Origin: Pseudomonas lundensis
Lineage (GTDB): Bacteria; Pseudomonadota; Gammaproteobacteria; Pseudomonadales; Pseudomonadaceae
Reading direction: 5' to 3'
Assembly: GCF_001042985.1 (NCBI RefSeq)
Contig: NZ_JYKY01000011.1
Coordinates: 87,731 to 151,730, forward strand
DNA: 64,000 bases
Shown here piece after piece: positions 39,684 to 51,558 of this stretch. Below the pieces are notes generated by a model. The model worked only from the letters and a program-made list of their open reading frames with translations. It had not been told where the DNA came from and ran no database searches. Both the position numbers and the translations under genes were made by a program. How positions within the stretch are numbered: position 1 is the stretch's first letter; each line of letters begins with the position of its first letter.

Positions 39684-40585
39684 CAGTTCGGCGCATCGTA
39701 AATGCCGGTCGACAAGTAACGGTCGCCACGGTCACAAATGATCGCGACGATCACCGCGTTTTCCACTTCCCGGGACAACCGCAGCATCGCGGCCACTGCA
39801 CCGCCCGAAGAGACGCCACAGAAGATGCCTTCTTCGCGGGCCAGTCGACGCATCACGTCTTCAGCTTCGCGCTGGGCCATGTCGACGATCCGGTCCACCC
39901 GGTCAGCCTGATAAATCTTTGGCAGGTATTCGGTTGGCCAGCGGCGAATGCCGGGGATGGCGGCGCCTTCCATCGGCTGCAGGCCGATGATCTGGACGTT
40001 GGGGTTTTGTTCTTTCAAATAGCGCGACACGCCCATGATGGTGCCGGTGGTGCCCATCGAGCTGACAAAGTGGGTGACGCTGCCCTGGGTCTGACGCCAG
40101 ATCTCCGGGCCGGTGCTGGTGTAGTGCGCTTCGGGGTTGTCACCGTTGGCAAACTGGTCGAGCACCTTGCCGCGACCTTCAGCCTGCAGCTTGTCGGCCA
40201 GATCGCGCGCGCCTTCCATGCCCTCTTCCTGGGACACCAGAATCAGCTCGGCGCCATAGGCGGTCATGGCCGCCTTGCGCTCGGCACTGGAGTTGTCAGG
40301 CATGATCAGGATCATCTTGTAGCCTTTGATCGCAGCGGCCATGGCCAGTGCGATGCCGGTGTTGCCGGACGTGGCTTCAATCAGGGTGTCGCCGGGCTGG
40401 ATCTGACCGCGCGCTTCGGCGCGGGCAATCATCGACAGCGCCGGGCGGTCTTTGACCGAGCCCGCCGGGTTATTCCCTTCGAGCTTGAGCAATAACGTAT
40501 TGGTGGTGTCGCCGGCCAGGCGCTGCAAGCGCACCAGCGGCGTGTTGCCGACGCAGTCGGCGATAGTGGGGTACTGCAAAGTCAT
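39683..40585 (-). CDS. cysM: Cysteine synthase B
   Basis: 300 residues from [23 protein letters not shown] lysine lies in [32 protein letters not shown] is the substrate loop. [17 protein letters not shown] segment ([13 protein letters not shown]) distinguishes CysM from CysK. It makes cysteine from O-acetylserine and sulfide or thiosulfate. The frame is open to 40651; the family start at 40585 is used. Confidence 0.94.
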   Translation of the reverse strand: MTLQYPTIADCVGNTPLVRLQRLAGDTTNTLLLKLEGNNPAGSVKDRPALSMIARAEARGQIQPGDTLIEATSGNTGIALAMAAAIKGYKMILIMPDNSSAERKAAMTAYGAELILVSQEEGMEGARDLADKLQAEGRGKVLDQFANGDNPEAHYTSTGPEIWRQTQGSVTHFVSSMGTTGTIMGVSRYLKEQNPNVQIIGLQPMEGAAIPGIRRWPTEYLPKIYQADRVDRIVDMAQREAEDVMRRLAREEGIFCGVSSGGAVAAMLRLSREVENAVIVAIICDRGDRYLSTGIYDAPN

Positions 40586-40726
40586 GGCGTATTCGCAATC
40601 CGGACTGCGGGGTCGCACATCATACCGACAAACGCCAATTGGCCATATCACGCAAAGTGCGGAGCTTATGGCGAAAGGCTATAAGCCCGGCCCTCGAAGA
40701 CTGTGTCATCGCTGTCGGGCAGCCGT

Positions 40727-42094
40727 TTACAGATGCGGGGGCAAATAGCACGGCAATCGCAGGTGTACCCGTAACCCTTGAGGGGTGTTTTCTGCCCACA
40801 GGCTGCCGCCTTGCAGCCGCAAGGCATTGCGCGCGATGCTCAAGCCCAGGCCAAAGCCGCCATCACCGGGCCGTGAGCCATCGAGTCGGGTGAACGGCGC
40901 AAAGATACGCTCCAGTTCGTGCGGCGCGACACCGCCGCCCTGATCGTCGAGCCATAAATGCCACTGGTCGCCTTCACGCTGGCCGCTAAGGCTGACGACC
41001 CCGGCGGGCGGGGAATGCCGAATGGCGTTGCGCAGGATGTTTTCCAGCGCTTGCGCCAAGCTGTTGAGATGCCCTTGCACCCAACACTCAGCGCCCACAA
41101 AACACGGCAGACGCGATTCGGGCCAGCCGCTTTCAAAGCGGGCGTTTTCGCTGATCATTTCCCACAGCGCCTGCACCTGAATCGCTTCCACCGGCAGCGG
41201 CCCTCGCTCGGCGTCGAGCCAGGCCAGTTGCAGGGTGTCTTCCACCAGACGCTGCATGCCATCGACCTCGCGGCTCAATCGCTCGCGCAACGCGGCTTCG
41301 CCCTGCTCGCTGTCGCAGGCCACGCGCAAACGGCTTAAAGGCGTACGCAGCTCGTGAGACAAGTCACGCAGCAACTGCTGCTGTTGGCTGACGGTGCTTT
41401 GCAAGCGCTCCGACATTTGATCGAACGCGCGCCCCAGATCGCCCAACTCATCCTGACGGCTGGTGGTCTGGCTCGACACCCGCGCGCCCAATTGGTCGGC
41501 GCGCCTGGCGTGAGCCTGCTCGCGCAGTTGATTGAGCGGCACGATCAGCAGGCGATAAAGGCCGACACACAGCAATAAGGTGAACAGGCCGGGGATCACG
41601 CCATTGGTGATGATGCGCCAGACCCACTGCGAATACCCCGGCATAAAGCGCTGTGGCAGCTCAATGACCAGATAGCCGATGGACGAGTCGCGCGGGAACG
41701 GCACTTTCATCCACGGGCGGGCGTTTTTCAAATGACTGATGGGCCAGTCCACCCCGCGCAGGAAGGTCAGGCGCTGGCTTTCACGTTCATTGAGCGGGTA
41801 GCTGCTCAGCGACTGCAAATCCTGACCGATGACGCCGACCCAGCCGCTTTCGACGTGCCCCAGCGCCTGCAACCACTGATCGACACCCGCTTGTCCTGCC
41901 TGCTCCCAAGCGGTTTCTGCCTCACCGGCGTAACGCATCAGCGTGCTGCGGGCCTCATGGGAGAGAAAACCGGTGCGTTTGTCCATGTAGCGGCCCCACG
42001 ACCAGCTCAGCCAGATCATGAGTAAACAAAAAGCGACCAGCAGGCAGGCCAGTTTCCAGAACACCGAGTGTTTGCCGGGGACCTTATAAGGCAT
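40727..42094 (-). CDS. pirS: Sensor histidine kinase PirS-like
   Basis: About 455 residues. Two membrane helices (FWKLACLLVAFCLLMIWLSW and VIPGLFTLLLCVGLYRLLIV) enclose a ~125-residue periplasmic sensor; then HAMP, HisKA with LLRDLSHELRTPLSRL (His ~247), and HATPase with FGLGLSIARNAL. The pair's position between gacS and cysM equals pirRS (ferric-siderophore regulators) of P. aeruginosa, hence the name. The pirA receptor gene is absent here. ATG 42094 overlaps pirR by 11 bp; GTG 42103 is an alternative. Confidence 0.82.
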   Translation of the reverse strand: MPYKVPGKHSVFWKLACLLVAFCLLMIWLSWSWGRYMDKRTGFLSHEARSTLMRYAGEAETAWEQAGQAGVDQWLQALGHVESGWVGVIGQDLQSLSSYPLNERESQRLTFLRGVDWPISHLKNARPWMKVPFPRDSSIGYLVIELPQRFMPGYSQWVWRIITNGVIPGLFTLLLCVGLYRLLIVPLNQLREQAHARRADQLGARVSSQTTSRQDELGDLGRAFDQMSERLQSTVSQQQQLLRDLSHELRTPLSRLRVACDSEQGEAALRERLSREVDGMQRLVEDTLQLAWLDAERGPLPVEAIQVQALWEMISENARFESGWPESRLPCFVGAECWVQGHLNSLAQALENILRNAIRHSPPAGVVSLSGQREGDQWHLWLDDQGGGVAPHELERIFAPFTRLDGSRPGDGGFGLGLSIARNALRLQGGSLWAENTPQGLRVHLRLPCYLPPHL

Positions 42095-42812
42095 CGCTGG
42101 CACTCAGCACGTAACCCTTGCCCCACACCGTGCGCACTTCCCGCGCGTGATAACCGATGCTCTTGAGCTTACGGCGGATCTGGCTGATGTGCATGTCGAG
42201 GCTGCGATCGTGGGGCGCGTAGCCGCGTTGCAGCACGTGCTGGTACAGAAACGCCTTGCTCAACACTTCATCGGCATTGCGGTAAAGGGTGTCGAGCAGA
42301 CGGAATTCGCTGCGGGTCAGGCCCGCGTACTGCGCGCCATGGCGCACGTCGCTGGCGGCGTCGTCGAAGACCAACCCGTTTTCCTGGCCGACAGGCAGCG
42401 ACACGGCGCTGGCACGGGGCGTGCGGTCCAGCGCCACCCGCCGCAGGATGGCCTCGATGCGCACTTGCAGCTCAGCCATGCTGAACGGTTTGGGCAGGTA
42501 GTCATCGGCGCCCAGCTGAAAACCGTTGATGCGGTCGGCTTCGGCGCCCAGGGCCGACATCAAAATGACGGGCAATGCATGGGTCTGGCGCAGTTGCGTG
42601 AGCACCTGCAAGCCATTCATGCCGGGCAGCAGAATGTCCATCAACACCACGTCAAAGGGCTGCTGTTGAGCCAGGTTCAAACCGTCCTGACCGTTTTGGC
42701 ACCAGCGCACCTCAAACCCGGCGCGCTGCAACTGCGCTTGCAGGTAAGCGCCCAGCACGGGGTCGTCTTCGATGGCCAACAGGCGGTAGGGGTTGTTCAC
42801 GGCGGGATTCAT
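42084..42812 (-). CDS. pirR: Response regulator PirR-like (OmpR family)
   Basis: 242 residues. Receiver domain with acidic pocket AIEDDPV, phospho-acceptor Asp59 (FDVVLMDILLPGMNG) and Lys in YLPKPFS; C-terminal winged helix with LTRSEFRLLDTLYRNADEVL and HISQIRRKLKSIGYHAREVR. Divergent from gacS. The name follows synteny with pirR. ATG at 42812 is preferred over an upstream TTG at 42824. Confidence 0.85.
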   Translation of the reverse strand: MNPAVNNPYRLLAIEDDPVLGAYLQAQLQRAGFEVRWCQNGQDGLNLAQQQPFDVVLMDILLPGMNGLQVLTQLRQTHALPVILMSALGAEADRINGFQLGADDYLPKPFSMAELQVRIEAILRRVALDRTPRASAVSLPVGQENGLVFDDAASDVRHGAQYAGLTRSEFRLLDTLYRNADEVLSKAFLYQHVLQRGYAPHDRSLDMHISQIRRKLKSIGYHAREVRTVWGKGYVLSASDAL

Positions 42813-43025
42813 TAGCGTCTGCAAGTCATTCTCAATCGGCGATTATTCAAGATTGAACCGACGCGGGCAACCGCCACGGCAGGAGCTGTCGATTGATGGC
42901 GATCAATGCCGCGACCCGCAGGGCAAATTTCTGCAAGTCGGGCGCGGGGCAAATCGCTACACTGCCAGCAAACCTGCGCCGGATGCGCGGGGCAAGATCA
43001 GAAAAACGTGGAGCTGGAGAATTGC

Positions 43026-45785
43026 GTGCTTAAAAATCTGGGAATCAAAGGCCGCGTATTGCTGCTCACGTTACTGCCCGTCACCTTGATGGCCATGGTG
43101 CTGGGTGGCTACTTCACCTGGGTGCAACAGTCCGAGTTGCAGTCCCAGCTGTTGCAGCGCGGTGAAATGATTGCCGAACAGCTCGCACCACTGGTCGCGC
43201 CCGCGCTCGGGCGACACGACACCGCCCTGCTGGCACGCATCGCCACCGAGTCCCTGGAGCAACAGGACGTGCGGGCCGTGTCGTTCCTCGACGCCAATCA
43301 CGAAACCCTCGCCCACGCGGGCCCGGTCATGCTCAATCAGGCACCGCTGGGCAATAGCACGCAGTTGCTGCAACGCACTGATGACGACGCCACGCGCTAT
43401 TTACTCCCGGTCTTTGGCCGTCATCGCAACCTGGCGGGCGACATCATTCCCAACGAAGCCCATCGCCTGCTGGGCTGGGTCGAGCTTGAACTGTCCCACA
43501 GCAACATGTTGCTGCGCGGTTATCGCAGCTTGTTTGCCAGCTTGCTGTTGATTGCCAGCGGGCTGGTGTTCACCGCCTTGCTGGCGTTGCGCATGAGCCG
43601 CACGATCAATGCACCGCTGGGCCAGATCAAGCAAGCCGTAGCCCAACTCAAGGACGGGCGACTTGAAACCCGCCTGCCACCGTTGGGCAGCCATGAGCTG
43701 GACGAACTGGCGTCGGGCATCAACCGCATGGCCGAGACCTTGCAGAACGCGCAGGAAGAACTGCAAAACAGCGTCGATCAGGCCACCGAAGACGTGCGCC
43801 AGAACCTCGAAACCATCGAAATCCAGAACCTTGAGCTGGACCTGGCGCGCAAGGAGGCCCTGGAAGCCAGCCGCATCAAGTCCGAGTTTCTGGCCAACAT
43901 GAGCCACGAAATCCGCACCCCGCTCAACGGCATTCTGGGCTTCACTCATTTGCTGCAAAAAAGCGAGCTGACCCCACGTCAGTTCGATTACCTGCACACC
44001 ATCGAAAAGTCGGCCGACAACCTGCTGGGCATCATTAACGAGATCCTCGACTTCTCGAAAATCGAAGCTGGCAAACTGGTGCTCGACAGCGTCCCGTTCA
44101 ACCTGCGCGACTTGTTGCAAGACACGCTGACCATTCTCGCCCCGTCCGCCCACGAGAAAGGCCTGGAACTGGTCAGCCTGGTGTACCGCGACACGCCGTT
44201 GTCGCTGATTGGCGACCCGCTGCGACTCAAGCAGATCCTCACCAACCTGGTCAACAACGCGATCAAGTTCACCCGCGAAGGCACCATCGCCGTGCGCGCC
44301 ATGCTCGAAGACGAGGATGAGGACGACGGCAGCGTGCAACTGCGCATCAGCGTTCAGGACACCGGCATCGGGCTGACCAGTCAGGATGTGCGGGCGTTGT
44401 TTCAGGCCTTTAGCCAGGCAGATAACTCGCTATCACGCCAACCCGGCGGAACAGGTTTGGGACTGGTGATTTCCAAGCGTCTGGTGGAACAGATGGGCGG
44501 TGAAATCGGGGTCGAGAGTACCCCCGGCGAAGGGTCGGTGTTCTGGATCAGCGTCAAGCTGCCCAAGGCACGGGATGACGTGGAAGACCTGCCGGGCGTG
44601 CCGCTGCTGGGCCGTCGGGTGGCCTTGCTGGAAAAACACGACCTGGCGTGTCAGGCCTTGCAGCACCAGCTCGAAGACTGCGGGCTGGTGGTCACGCCGT
44701 TCAACACCCTCGAAACCCTGTGCAATGGCGTGACCAGCGCCCATCACACCGACCAGGCTTTCGATCTGGCGGTGTTTGGCGTCACCGCCTCGGACCTGCC
44801 GCCGGAACGGCTGAATCAGCCCATCTGGGACCTCGACCGCATGGGCTGCAAGGTGCTGGTGCTGTGCCCTACCACCGAACAGCAACTGTACGCCGCTGCC
44901 GTGCCCAACCCCCATGAGCAGTTACAGTCCAAACCCGCCTGCACCCGCAAGTTACGCCGCACGCTGGCGGACCTCGTCCAGCCGCGTCACACCCGTAGCG
45001 AGCGCGGCGAGTTACTGGCCAGCCGTGCCCCGCGAATCCTGTGTGTCGACGACAACCCGGCAAACCTGCTGCTGGTGCAAACACTGCTGGAAGACATGGG
45101 CGCCCACGTCACGGCCGTGGACTGCGGCTATGCGGCGATTGATGCGGTCAAGGCCCATGCCTTCGATCTGGTGCTGATGGACGTGCAAATGCCCGGCATG
45201 GACGGCCGCGAAACCACAGAGCTGATTCGCCAGTGGGAAAGCGAGCGCCAGTCCACCCCGTTGCCCATTGTGGCCCTCACCGCCCACGCCATGGCCAACG
45301 AGAAACGCGCCCTGCTGCAAAGTGGTATGGACGACTACCTGACCAAGCCCATCAGCGAACGCCAGTTGGGCCAAGTGGTGTTGAAGTGGACCGGGTTGGC
45401 GCTGATCAACCAGGTCAACGATAGCCAACAGGAACCGCCGACCCCTGAAACGCAACTCCCCGTGCTGGATCACGAGGAGGGCTTGCGGCTGGCGGCCGGT
45501 AAACAGGATCTGGCCGCTGACATGCTGGCCATGCTGCTGGCCTCGCTGGAATCCGACCGCGAAGCGATTCGTCAGGCCCGTGAAGCTCGGGACAACAGCG
45601 CCCTGATCGAACGGGTTCACCGCTTGCACGGCGCCACCCGCTACTGCGGCGTACCGCAATTGCGCGCCGCCTGCCAGCGTACCGAGACGCTGCTCAAGCA
45701 GGAGAGCCCCAACGCGTACGCCGCACTGGACGAGCTCGATCACGCCATCGTCCGCCTTGGCGCTGAAGCCCGAAGCGCCGCTTGA
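43026..45785 (+). CDS. gacS: Global hybrid sensor kinase GacS
   Basis: 919 residues from a GTG ([18 protein letters not shown]), the usual GacS start, with GGAG upstream. Two membrane helices enclose a periplasmic loop; then HAMP, HisKA ([15 protein letters not shown], His294), HATPase ([18 protein letters not shown]), receiver (Asp719 in [13 protein letters not shown]) and HPt (His868 in [12 protein letters not shown]). It controls secondary metabolism, biofilm and T6SS through GacA and Rsm RNAs. All phosphorelay residues are present. Confidence 0.95.
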   Translation: MLKNLGIKGRVLLLTLLPVTLMAMVLGGYFTWVQQSELQSQLLQRGEMIAEQLAPLVAPALGRHDTALLARIATESLEQQDVRAVSFLDANHETLAHAGPVMLNQAPLGNSTQLLQRTDDDATRYLLPVFGRHRNLAGDIIPNEAHRLLGWVELELSHSNMLLRGYRSLFASLLLIASGLVFTALLALRMSRTINAPLGQIKQAVAQLKDGRLETRLPPLGSHELDELASGINRMAETLQNAQEELQNSVDQATEDVRQNLETIEIQNLELDLARKEALEASRIKSEFLANMSHEIRTPLNGILGFTHLLQKSELTPRQFDYLHTIEKSADNLLGIINEILDFSKIEAGKLVLDSVPFNLRDLLQDTLTILAPSAHEKGLELVSLVYRDTPLSLIGDPLRLKQILTNLVNNAIKFTREGTIAVRAMLEDEDEDDGSVQLRISVQDTGIGLTSQDVRALFQAFSQADNSLSRQPGGTGLGLVISKRLVEQMGGEIGVESTPGEGSVFWISVKLPKARDDVEDLPGVPLLGRRVALLEKHDLACQALQHQLEDCGLVVTPFNTLETLCNGVTSAHHTDQAFDLAVFGVTASDLPPERLNQPIWDLDRMGCKVLVLCPTTEQQLYAAAVPNPHEQLQSKPACTRKLRRTLADLVQPRHTRSERGELLASRAPRILCVDDNPANLLLVQTLLEDMGAHVTAVDCGYAAIDAVKAHAFDLVLMDVQMPGMDGRETTELIRQWESERQSTPLPIVALTAHAMANEKRALLQSGMDDYLTKPISERQLGQVVLKWTGLALINQVNDSQQEPPTPETQLPVLDHEEGLRLAAGKQDLAADMLAMLLASLESDREAIRQAREARDNSALIERVHRLHGATRYCGVPQLRAACQRTETLLKQESPNAYAALDELDHAIVRLGAEARSAA

Positions 45786-45816
45786 CACTTTCTGCACTTA
45801 ACCAAGGAAGACTCCC

Positions 45817-46806
45817 ATGCGCATCCTTCTGTTCAGCAGCCAGACCTACGACCGCGACAGCTTCACCGCTGCCGCGCAACACGACGACCTTGAGCTGCAC
45901 TTCCAGCCCGCGCGCCTGAACCTCGACACCGTGGCCCTGGCCCATGACTACGAGGTGGTCTGCCCCTTCATCAATGACGACTTGAGCGCCCCGGTGCTGG
46001 AGCAACTGGCCCTTGGCAAAACACGCCTGATTGCCCTGCGTTCGGCCGGTTACAACCATGTCGACTTGCCCGCCGCCCGGCGCCTGGGCCTGAGCGTGGT
46101 GCGCGTACCGGCGTACTCGCCCCATGCCGTGGCCGAGCACGCCGTGGCGCTGATTCTGGCGCTCAACCGTCGCCTGCACCGCGCCTACAACCGCACCCGT
46201 GAAGGCGATTTCACCCTGCACGGCCTGACCGGGTTTGATGTGGTGGGCAAGACTGTCGGGGTGGTTGGCACCGGGCAGATCGGCGCCACCTTCGGCAAAA
46301 TCATGGCGGGCTTCGGTTGCAAACTGCTGTGTTTCGACCCTTACCCCAACCCGGCCCTGCTGGCGCTGGGCGCCGAATACGTCAGCCTGCCCGAGCTGAT
46401 CGCGGGCTCGCACATCATCAGCCTGCACTGCCCGCTGACCGCCGAAAACAAGCACATGATCAACAGCCAAAGCCTGGCCACCCTGCAACACGGCGCCATG
46501 CTGATCAACACCGGGCGCGGTGCGCTGGTGCACACGCCCTCCCTGATCGAAGCACTGAAAAACGGGCAACTGGGGTACTTGGGGCTGGACGTGTATGAAG
46601 AAGAAGCCCAACTGTTCTTCGAAGACCGTTCCGACCTGCCCTTGCAAGACGATGTGCTGGCACGCCTGCTGACGTTTCCCAACGTCATCATCACGGCGCA
46701 TCAGGCGTTCCTGACCCACGAAGCCCTCAGCGCGATTGCCGGCACCACATTGGAGAACATCGCGGCCTGGAAAGCCGGATCGCCCCACAACCTGATCGAA
46801 GGTTAA
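45817..46806 (+). CDS. ldhA: D-lactate dehydrogenase (2-hydroxyacid dehydrogenase)
   Basis: 329 residues. Rossmann motif VGVVGTGQIGATFGKIM; catalytic Arg in LIALRSAGYNHVDLP; Glu in LGLDVYEEE; catalytic His in NVIITAHQAFLTHEAL. It reduces pyruvate to D-lactate with NADH. Next to gacS, as in other pseudomonads. A ribosome site AAGGAAGA precedes the ATG. Confidence 0.93.
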   Translation: MRILLFSSQTYDRDSFTAAAQHDDLELHFQPARLNLDTVALAHDYEVVCPFINDDLSAPVLEQLALGKTRLIALRSAGYNHVDLPAARRLGLSVVRVPAYSPHAVAEHAVALILALNRRLHRAYNRTREGDFTLHGLTGFDVVGKTVGVVGTGQIGATFGKIMAGFGCKLLCFDPYPNPALLALGAEYVSLPELIAGSHIISLHCPLTAENKHMINSQSLATLQHGAMLINTGRGALVHTPSLIEALKNGQLGYLGLDVYEEEAQLFFEDRSDLPLQDDVLARLLTFPNVIITAHQAFLTHEALSAIAGTTLENIAAWKAGSPHNLIEG

Positions 46807-46866
46807 GCGGCCACGCCTCGTGGATTGGTGTCTGCGTGCTAGCATAGCGGCCTATTTGGAGGACCC

Positions 46867-47307
46867 ATGGTCGAACACGATTTCCGCTACAACCTGCTTA
46901 GCCCGCAGCACACCCTGATCGAATGCCGCTCCTTAGCGGCCGGCCTTTATCAAGTCACCGGCAACGGTGGCTCGATTCAGAACGGTGACGTGCTGGTGGT
47001 CACCCTCAAGGGCAGCAAAGACTTGGCCATGCGCCTGACCGTCGAAAAAGTCCGTCACCTGATCAACCCTCGCGGCCAGTGGGTGGCCGTCGCCAAAGGC
47101 CCGGTGTTTGGCGAGTTGTCGATTCACGCGTGGCAGGTCAACTGCGACGGCTGCGCCAAAGAACTGAAGTTCGAATTCGCCGTCGACGCGAAGTTGGGCG
47201 CCAAGGCGCAAAAACCGGCCGCCAGCGCGCGCATTGCCGAATTGGGCTGGCGCACCGAAGGCAGCAAGCACCTGTGCCCAACCTGCCAACAAAAGGAAGC
47301 GGCATGA
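46867..47307 (+). CDS. Conserved hypothetical protein with zinc-ribbon-like Cys pairs
   Basis: 146 residues, soluble. CDGC near residue 96 and CPTC near 138 could bind one zinc. LRHLINPRGQWVAVAKGP-type segment (VRHLINPRGQWVAVAKGP) is conserved in my recollection of pseudomonad orthologues. No known function. Its stop overlaps the ATG of the META-domain lipoprotein by 4 bp. Confidence 0.75.
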   Translation: MVEHDFRYNLLSPQHTLIECRSLAAGLYQVTGNGGSIQNGDVLVVTLKGSKDLAMRLTVEKVRHLINPRGQWVAVAKGPVFGELSIHAWQVNCDGCAKELKFEFAVDAKLGAKAQKPAASARIAELGWRTEGSKHLCPTCQQKEAA

Positions 47308-47708
47308 AGCGTTTGACCCTGATGGCCCTGCTGGGCGCCAGCCTGATGGGCTGCGCGGGTGACCCGGTGAAATTGCAACAGAACCACACGTACGTGCTGG
47401 AGTGGATCGGCGAACGTCCGCTGATCGACAACAGCCACCTGACCGTCACCCTGGACGATGCCGGTCGTGCCTATGGCAGCGGCGGCTGCAACCACTGGTT
47501 CGCACCGTACACGCTGGACGGCCAACGCCTGACTTTCGGCGGCGTCGGCAGCACCCGCAAGGCGTGCGCGCCCGCGCTGATGGAACAGGAGCACCGCTTC
47601 TTTGAAGCGCTGCAAACCGTGGAACGCTGGGATATCTCTCCCATTGAGCAAGTGCGCTTCTGGCCTGCTGAAGGCAAGCCGTTGCGCCTGTGGCCCGAAG
47701 AAAGCTGA
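47304..47708 (+). CDS. META domain lipoprotein (HslJ-like)
   Basis: 134 residues from MKRLTLMALLGASLMGCAGD; the lipobox LMGC marks an envelope lipoprotein. The META/HslJ domain shows YVLEWIGERPLIDNSHLTVT, GSGGCNHWFAPY and TRKACAPALMEQEHRFFEAL. Members affect stress and novobiocin tolerance; molecular role unclear. Confidence 0.87.
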   Translation: MKRLTLMALLGASLMGCAGDPVKLQQNHTYVLEWIGERPLIDNSHLTVTLDDAGRAYGSGGCNHWFAPYTLDGQRLTFGGVGSTRKACAPALMEQEHRFFEALQTVERWDISPIEQVRFWPAEGKPLRLWPEES

Positions 47709-47721
47709 TCTCGCGTCACCA

Positions 47722-47748
47722 GTAGCCGCAGCCCGGGGCGGCGGCTAC
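47722..47748. terminator. GTAGCCGC/GCGGCTAC hairpin
   Basis: 8-bp perfect stem with an 11-nt GC-rich loop between convergent genes. The arms match part of the larger palindrome at 52169-52205, so it may be a copy of a short palindromic repeat used as a terminator. No T-run. Confidence 0.5.
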
Positions 47749-47753
47749 CGCGT

Positions 47754-48218
47754 TTAATGACCGCGCAGTTCCTTGATCTTGGCCATCACCCCTGCGGCTG
47801 TCTGTTCACCCATCAACTGCGCCTGCACCTTGCCCTTCTCGTCGAGGATGTAGGTCACCGGCAGCGCTTCACTGCGCGGCAGATCAAAGACGTCAGCCGG
47901 GTCCTGAGCCAGCACGGTGAAGGTGATCCCCAGCGCAGTCGCCGCATCGCTCAGCTCCTTGCCTTGCAAACCGTCGAAATTCACCCCGAACACCCCCACG
48001 GACTGCCCTTGCAGCTGTTTTTCCAGCGCATTGAGTTCCGGGATCTCCACACGGCACGGCCCGCACCATTCGGCCCAGTAGTTGATGACTTTCCACTGTT
48101 TGTCCAGGCGCTCGGACGCCACTTTCTGGCCGTGCTGGTCAACCCCGTAATCATTGCCGCACCCTGCCAGCGCTAAGGCGGCAGTGAGGGCTGCGAGCGC
48201 CATGAGTCGCTTAAACAT
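47754..48218 (-). CDS. TlpA-family thioredoxin lipoprotein
   Basis: 154 residues from MFKRLMALAALTAALALAGC, a lipoprotein signal. Redoxin domain with VINYWAEWCGPCRVEIPELN (CGPC active site) and cis-Pro in SEALPVTYILDE. Probably a membrane-anchored periplasmic thiol reductase. The frame is open upstream to 48281. Confidence 0.9.
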   Translation of the reverse strand: MFKRLMALAALTAALALAGCGNDYGVDQHGQKVASERLDKQWKVINYWAEWCGPCRVEIPELNALEKQLQGQSVGVFGVNFDGLQGKELSDAATALGITFTVLAQDPADVFDLPRSEALPVTYILDEKGKVQAQLMGEQTAAGVMAKIKELRGH

Positions 48219-48344
48219 GCGTTGATCCTTCTCGATAAAGACACACAAACAATCGGGGGACGGCGGCCAATTACCGCACACGGTTCAGGCGCGGCCGTCA
48301 GGCGGGTAGAATAGCCGCCACCTTACCCAAGATGCGACCCGCAC

Positions 48345-49700
<1,356 letters not shown>

Positions 49701-49733
49701 TCCGCCACCGTGCGTCGATCCGGCCGATGGTGG

Positions 49734-50405
49734 TCAATGATTGACGGTCAGTGCCAGCATCTGTGACAGCTGGCACATCGGCCGCCCGCTCTCGGCGTGC
49801 CACTGATTGAACGCATTTTGCACAATCGCCAGATCCCGCAGGCTGGTGGGCGCCTTGTCCACCAGCTTCTGCGCATTCAATGCGGCTACCACATCATCGC
49901 TGGGCACGAACGTGTCTTTACCGACCATCCGCAAAAAACGTGGTGCCGAAAGGCCGCCCAACTGATGCCCGTGTTTGGCCAGGTACTTCCACAGCCCGAC
50001 AATGTCGGTCACCGGCCAATCAGCAATGAAGGCACCGAAACTGCCGTGTTCGTGAGCGATGTCGAGCACCATTTGCGCATTGCGCGGCACGCTTTTGAGC
50101 TTGCCCAAATGGCGAATGATCCGCGCATCCTGCATCAGCCGCTCCAGGTGTTCGGCGCCCATGAGCACCACTTTTTCCGGGTCGAAACCGAAAAACACCT
50201 CTTCAAACACCGGCCACTTTGCGTCGACCACGCTGTGCTTGAGCCCGGCGCGAAAGACCCGCAGGGCCAGGGTCGAGAGATAACGGTCATCGGGGATCGC
50301 CCGCAATTGCGCGGCCGTTCGCGGCACGGGCAACCGGGCTTCGAGCGCGGCTGCCGAACCAAAGCGGTTCAAGCAATATTCGTGCAGCCATTTGTAATCG
50401 CGCAT
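49734..50405 (-). CDS. DNA-3-methyladenine glycosylase I family protein
   Basis: 223 residues from MRDYKWLHEYCLNRFGSAAA. Helix-hairpin-helix glycosylase fold with FRAGLKHSVVDAKWPVFEEV and GKLKSVPRNAQMVLD. It resembles Tag-type enzymes that remove 3-methyladenine, but the classical CW..PLYxxYHDxEWG zinc N-terminus is missing, so substrate range is uncertain. Confidence 0.82.
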   Translation of the reverse strand: MRDYKWLHEYCLNRFGSAAALEARLPVPRTAAQLRAIPDDRYLSTLALRVFRAGLKHSVVDAKWPVFEEVFFGFDPEKVVLMGAEHLERLMQDARIIRHLGKLKSVPRNAQMVLDIAHEHGSFGAFIADWPVTDIVGLWKYLAKHGHQLGGLSAPRFLRMVGKDTFVPSDDVVAALNAQKLVDKAPTSLRDLAIVQNAFNQWHAESGRPMCQLSQMLALTVNH

Positions 50406-50460
50406 GCCCTCTCCTCTTGGCAAATAGGGTGTCACTGGGGGATCTGAGCCCTGCCCAGGC

Positions 50461-51285
50461 CTAGAGGTTCAGCAAATTAACAAAGCGCGGCGTGGCCGTT
50501 TCGTCGATTGTCAGGCTGGCGAAGTCGAACAGGTTGCGATCGGCCAACTGTGACGGGATCACATTCTGCAAGCTGCGGAAGATGCTCTCGGTGCGCCCCG
50601 GCGTCTTGCGGTCCCATTCCTGAAGCATGTCCTTGACCACTTGACGTTGCAGGTTTTCCTGCGAGCCGCACAGGTTGCACGGGATGATCGGGAACTGCTG
50701 CAAATCGGCGTACGCCTGGATGTCTTTCTCGTTGCAGTACGCCAGCGGACGGATCACCACGTTGCGCCCGTCGTCGGACAGCAGCTTGGGCGGCATCGCC
50801 TTGAGGGTGCCGTTGAAGAACATATTGAGGAAGAACGTCTCGACGATGTCGTCGCGGTGATGCCCCAATGCCATCTTGGTCGCACCGATTTCATCGGCAA
50901 AGGTGTAGAGCGTGCCGCGCCGCAAGCGCGAGCACAGGGAACAGGTGGTCTTGCCTTCCGGGATCAGTTCCTTGACCACCGAATAGGTGTCTTTCTCAAC
51001 GATGTGGTACTCAACGCCCAGGGCCTTGAGGTAGGCCGGCAACACCTCTTCCGGGAAGCCCGGCTGCTTCTGGTCCATGTTCACGGCAACGATTTCAAAG
51101 CTGATCGGCGCCACTTTCTGCAAGTGCAACAGCACGTCGAGCAGGGTGTAACTGTCTTTGCCACCCGACAGGCAGACCATCACCTTGTCGCCATCTTCAA
51201 TCATGTTGAAATCGGCAACGGCCTCACCGGTCAATCGGCGCAGGCGTTTCTGGAGTTTAATTTGAGAGACCGAGAGAGTGCCCAT
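50461..51285 (-). CDS. ttcA: tRNA 2-thiocytidine(32) synthetase TtcA
   Basis: 274 residues. PP-loop [19 protein letters not shown] for ATP; cluster-binding Cys pairs in [12 protein letters not shown] and [33 protein letters not shown] is diagnostic. It thiolates C32 of certain tRNAs with a 4Fe-4S cluster. Confidence 0.95.
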   Translation of the reverse strand: MGTLSVSQIKLQKRLRRLTGEAVADFNMIEDGDKVMVCLSGGKDSYTLLDVLLHLQKVAPISFEIVAVNMDQKQPGFPEEVLPAYLKALGVEYHIVEKDTYSVVKELIPEGKTTCSLCSRLRRGTLYTFADEIGATKMALGHHRDDIVETFFLNMFFNGTLKAMPPKLLSDDGRNVVIRPLAYCNEKDIQAYADLQQFPIIPCNLCGSQENLQRQVVKDMLQEWDRKTPGRTESIFRSLQNVIPSQLADRNLFDFASLTIDETATPRFVNLLNL

Positions 51286-51558
51286 AGCGCTTCAATTCCG
51301 CGAGTTAAGACAAAAAGGCGGCGATTTTACCCTTAAAGCGCCCGCACACGAACCCCCTGTGGCCGCCCTTTAGACGTCTCGGCAATTACGCCAGGGGCTG
51401 ACAGCACAATATGCTCTAACGCCCCGGCGTCATTAACCACGGGGTTTCCTATACTGCGACATAAGGCCGCAAGCCCTGCTTGAACCTCACATTATCTGGC
51501 TGCGCGACCGGCACGCGTCCCACTGGGGGCGATGCGTTTTATTACAGGAGCGACAGCC

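Noticed and set aside
43401..44339. 312-codon minus-strand frame opposite gacS
   Set aside because: Shadow of gacS; no ribosome site or family signature.
45694..46845. 383-codon minus-strand frame opposite ldhA
   Set aside because: Antisense to a gene with all catalytic residues; no recognisable domain.
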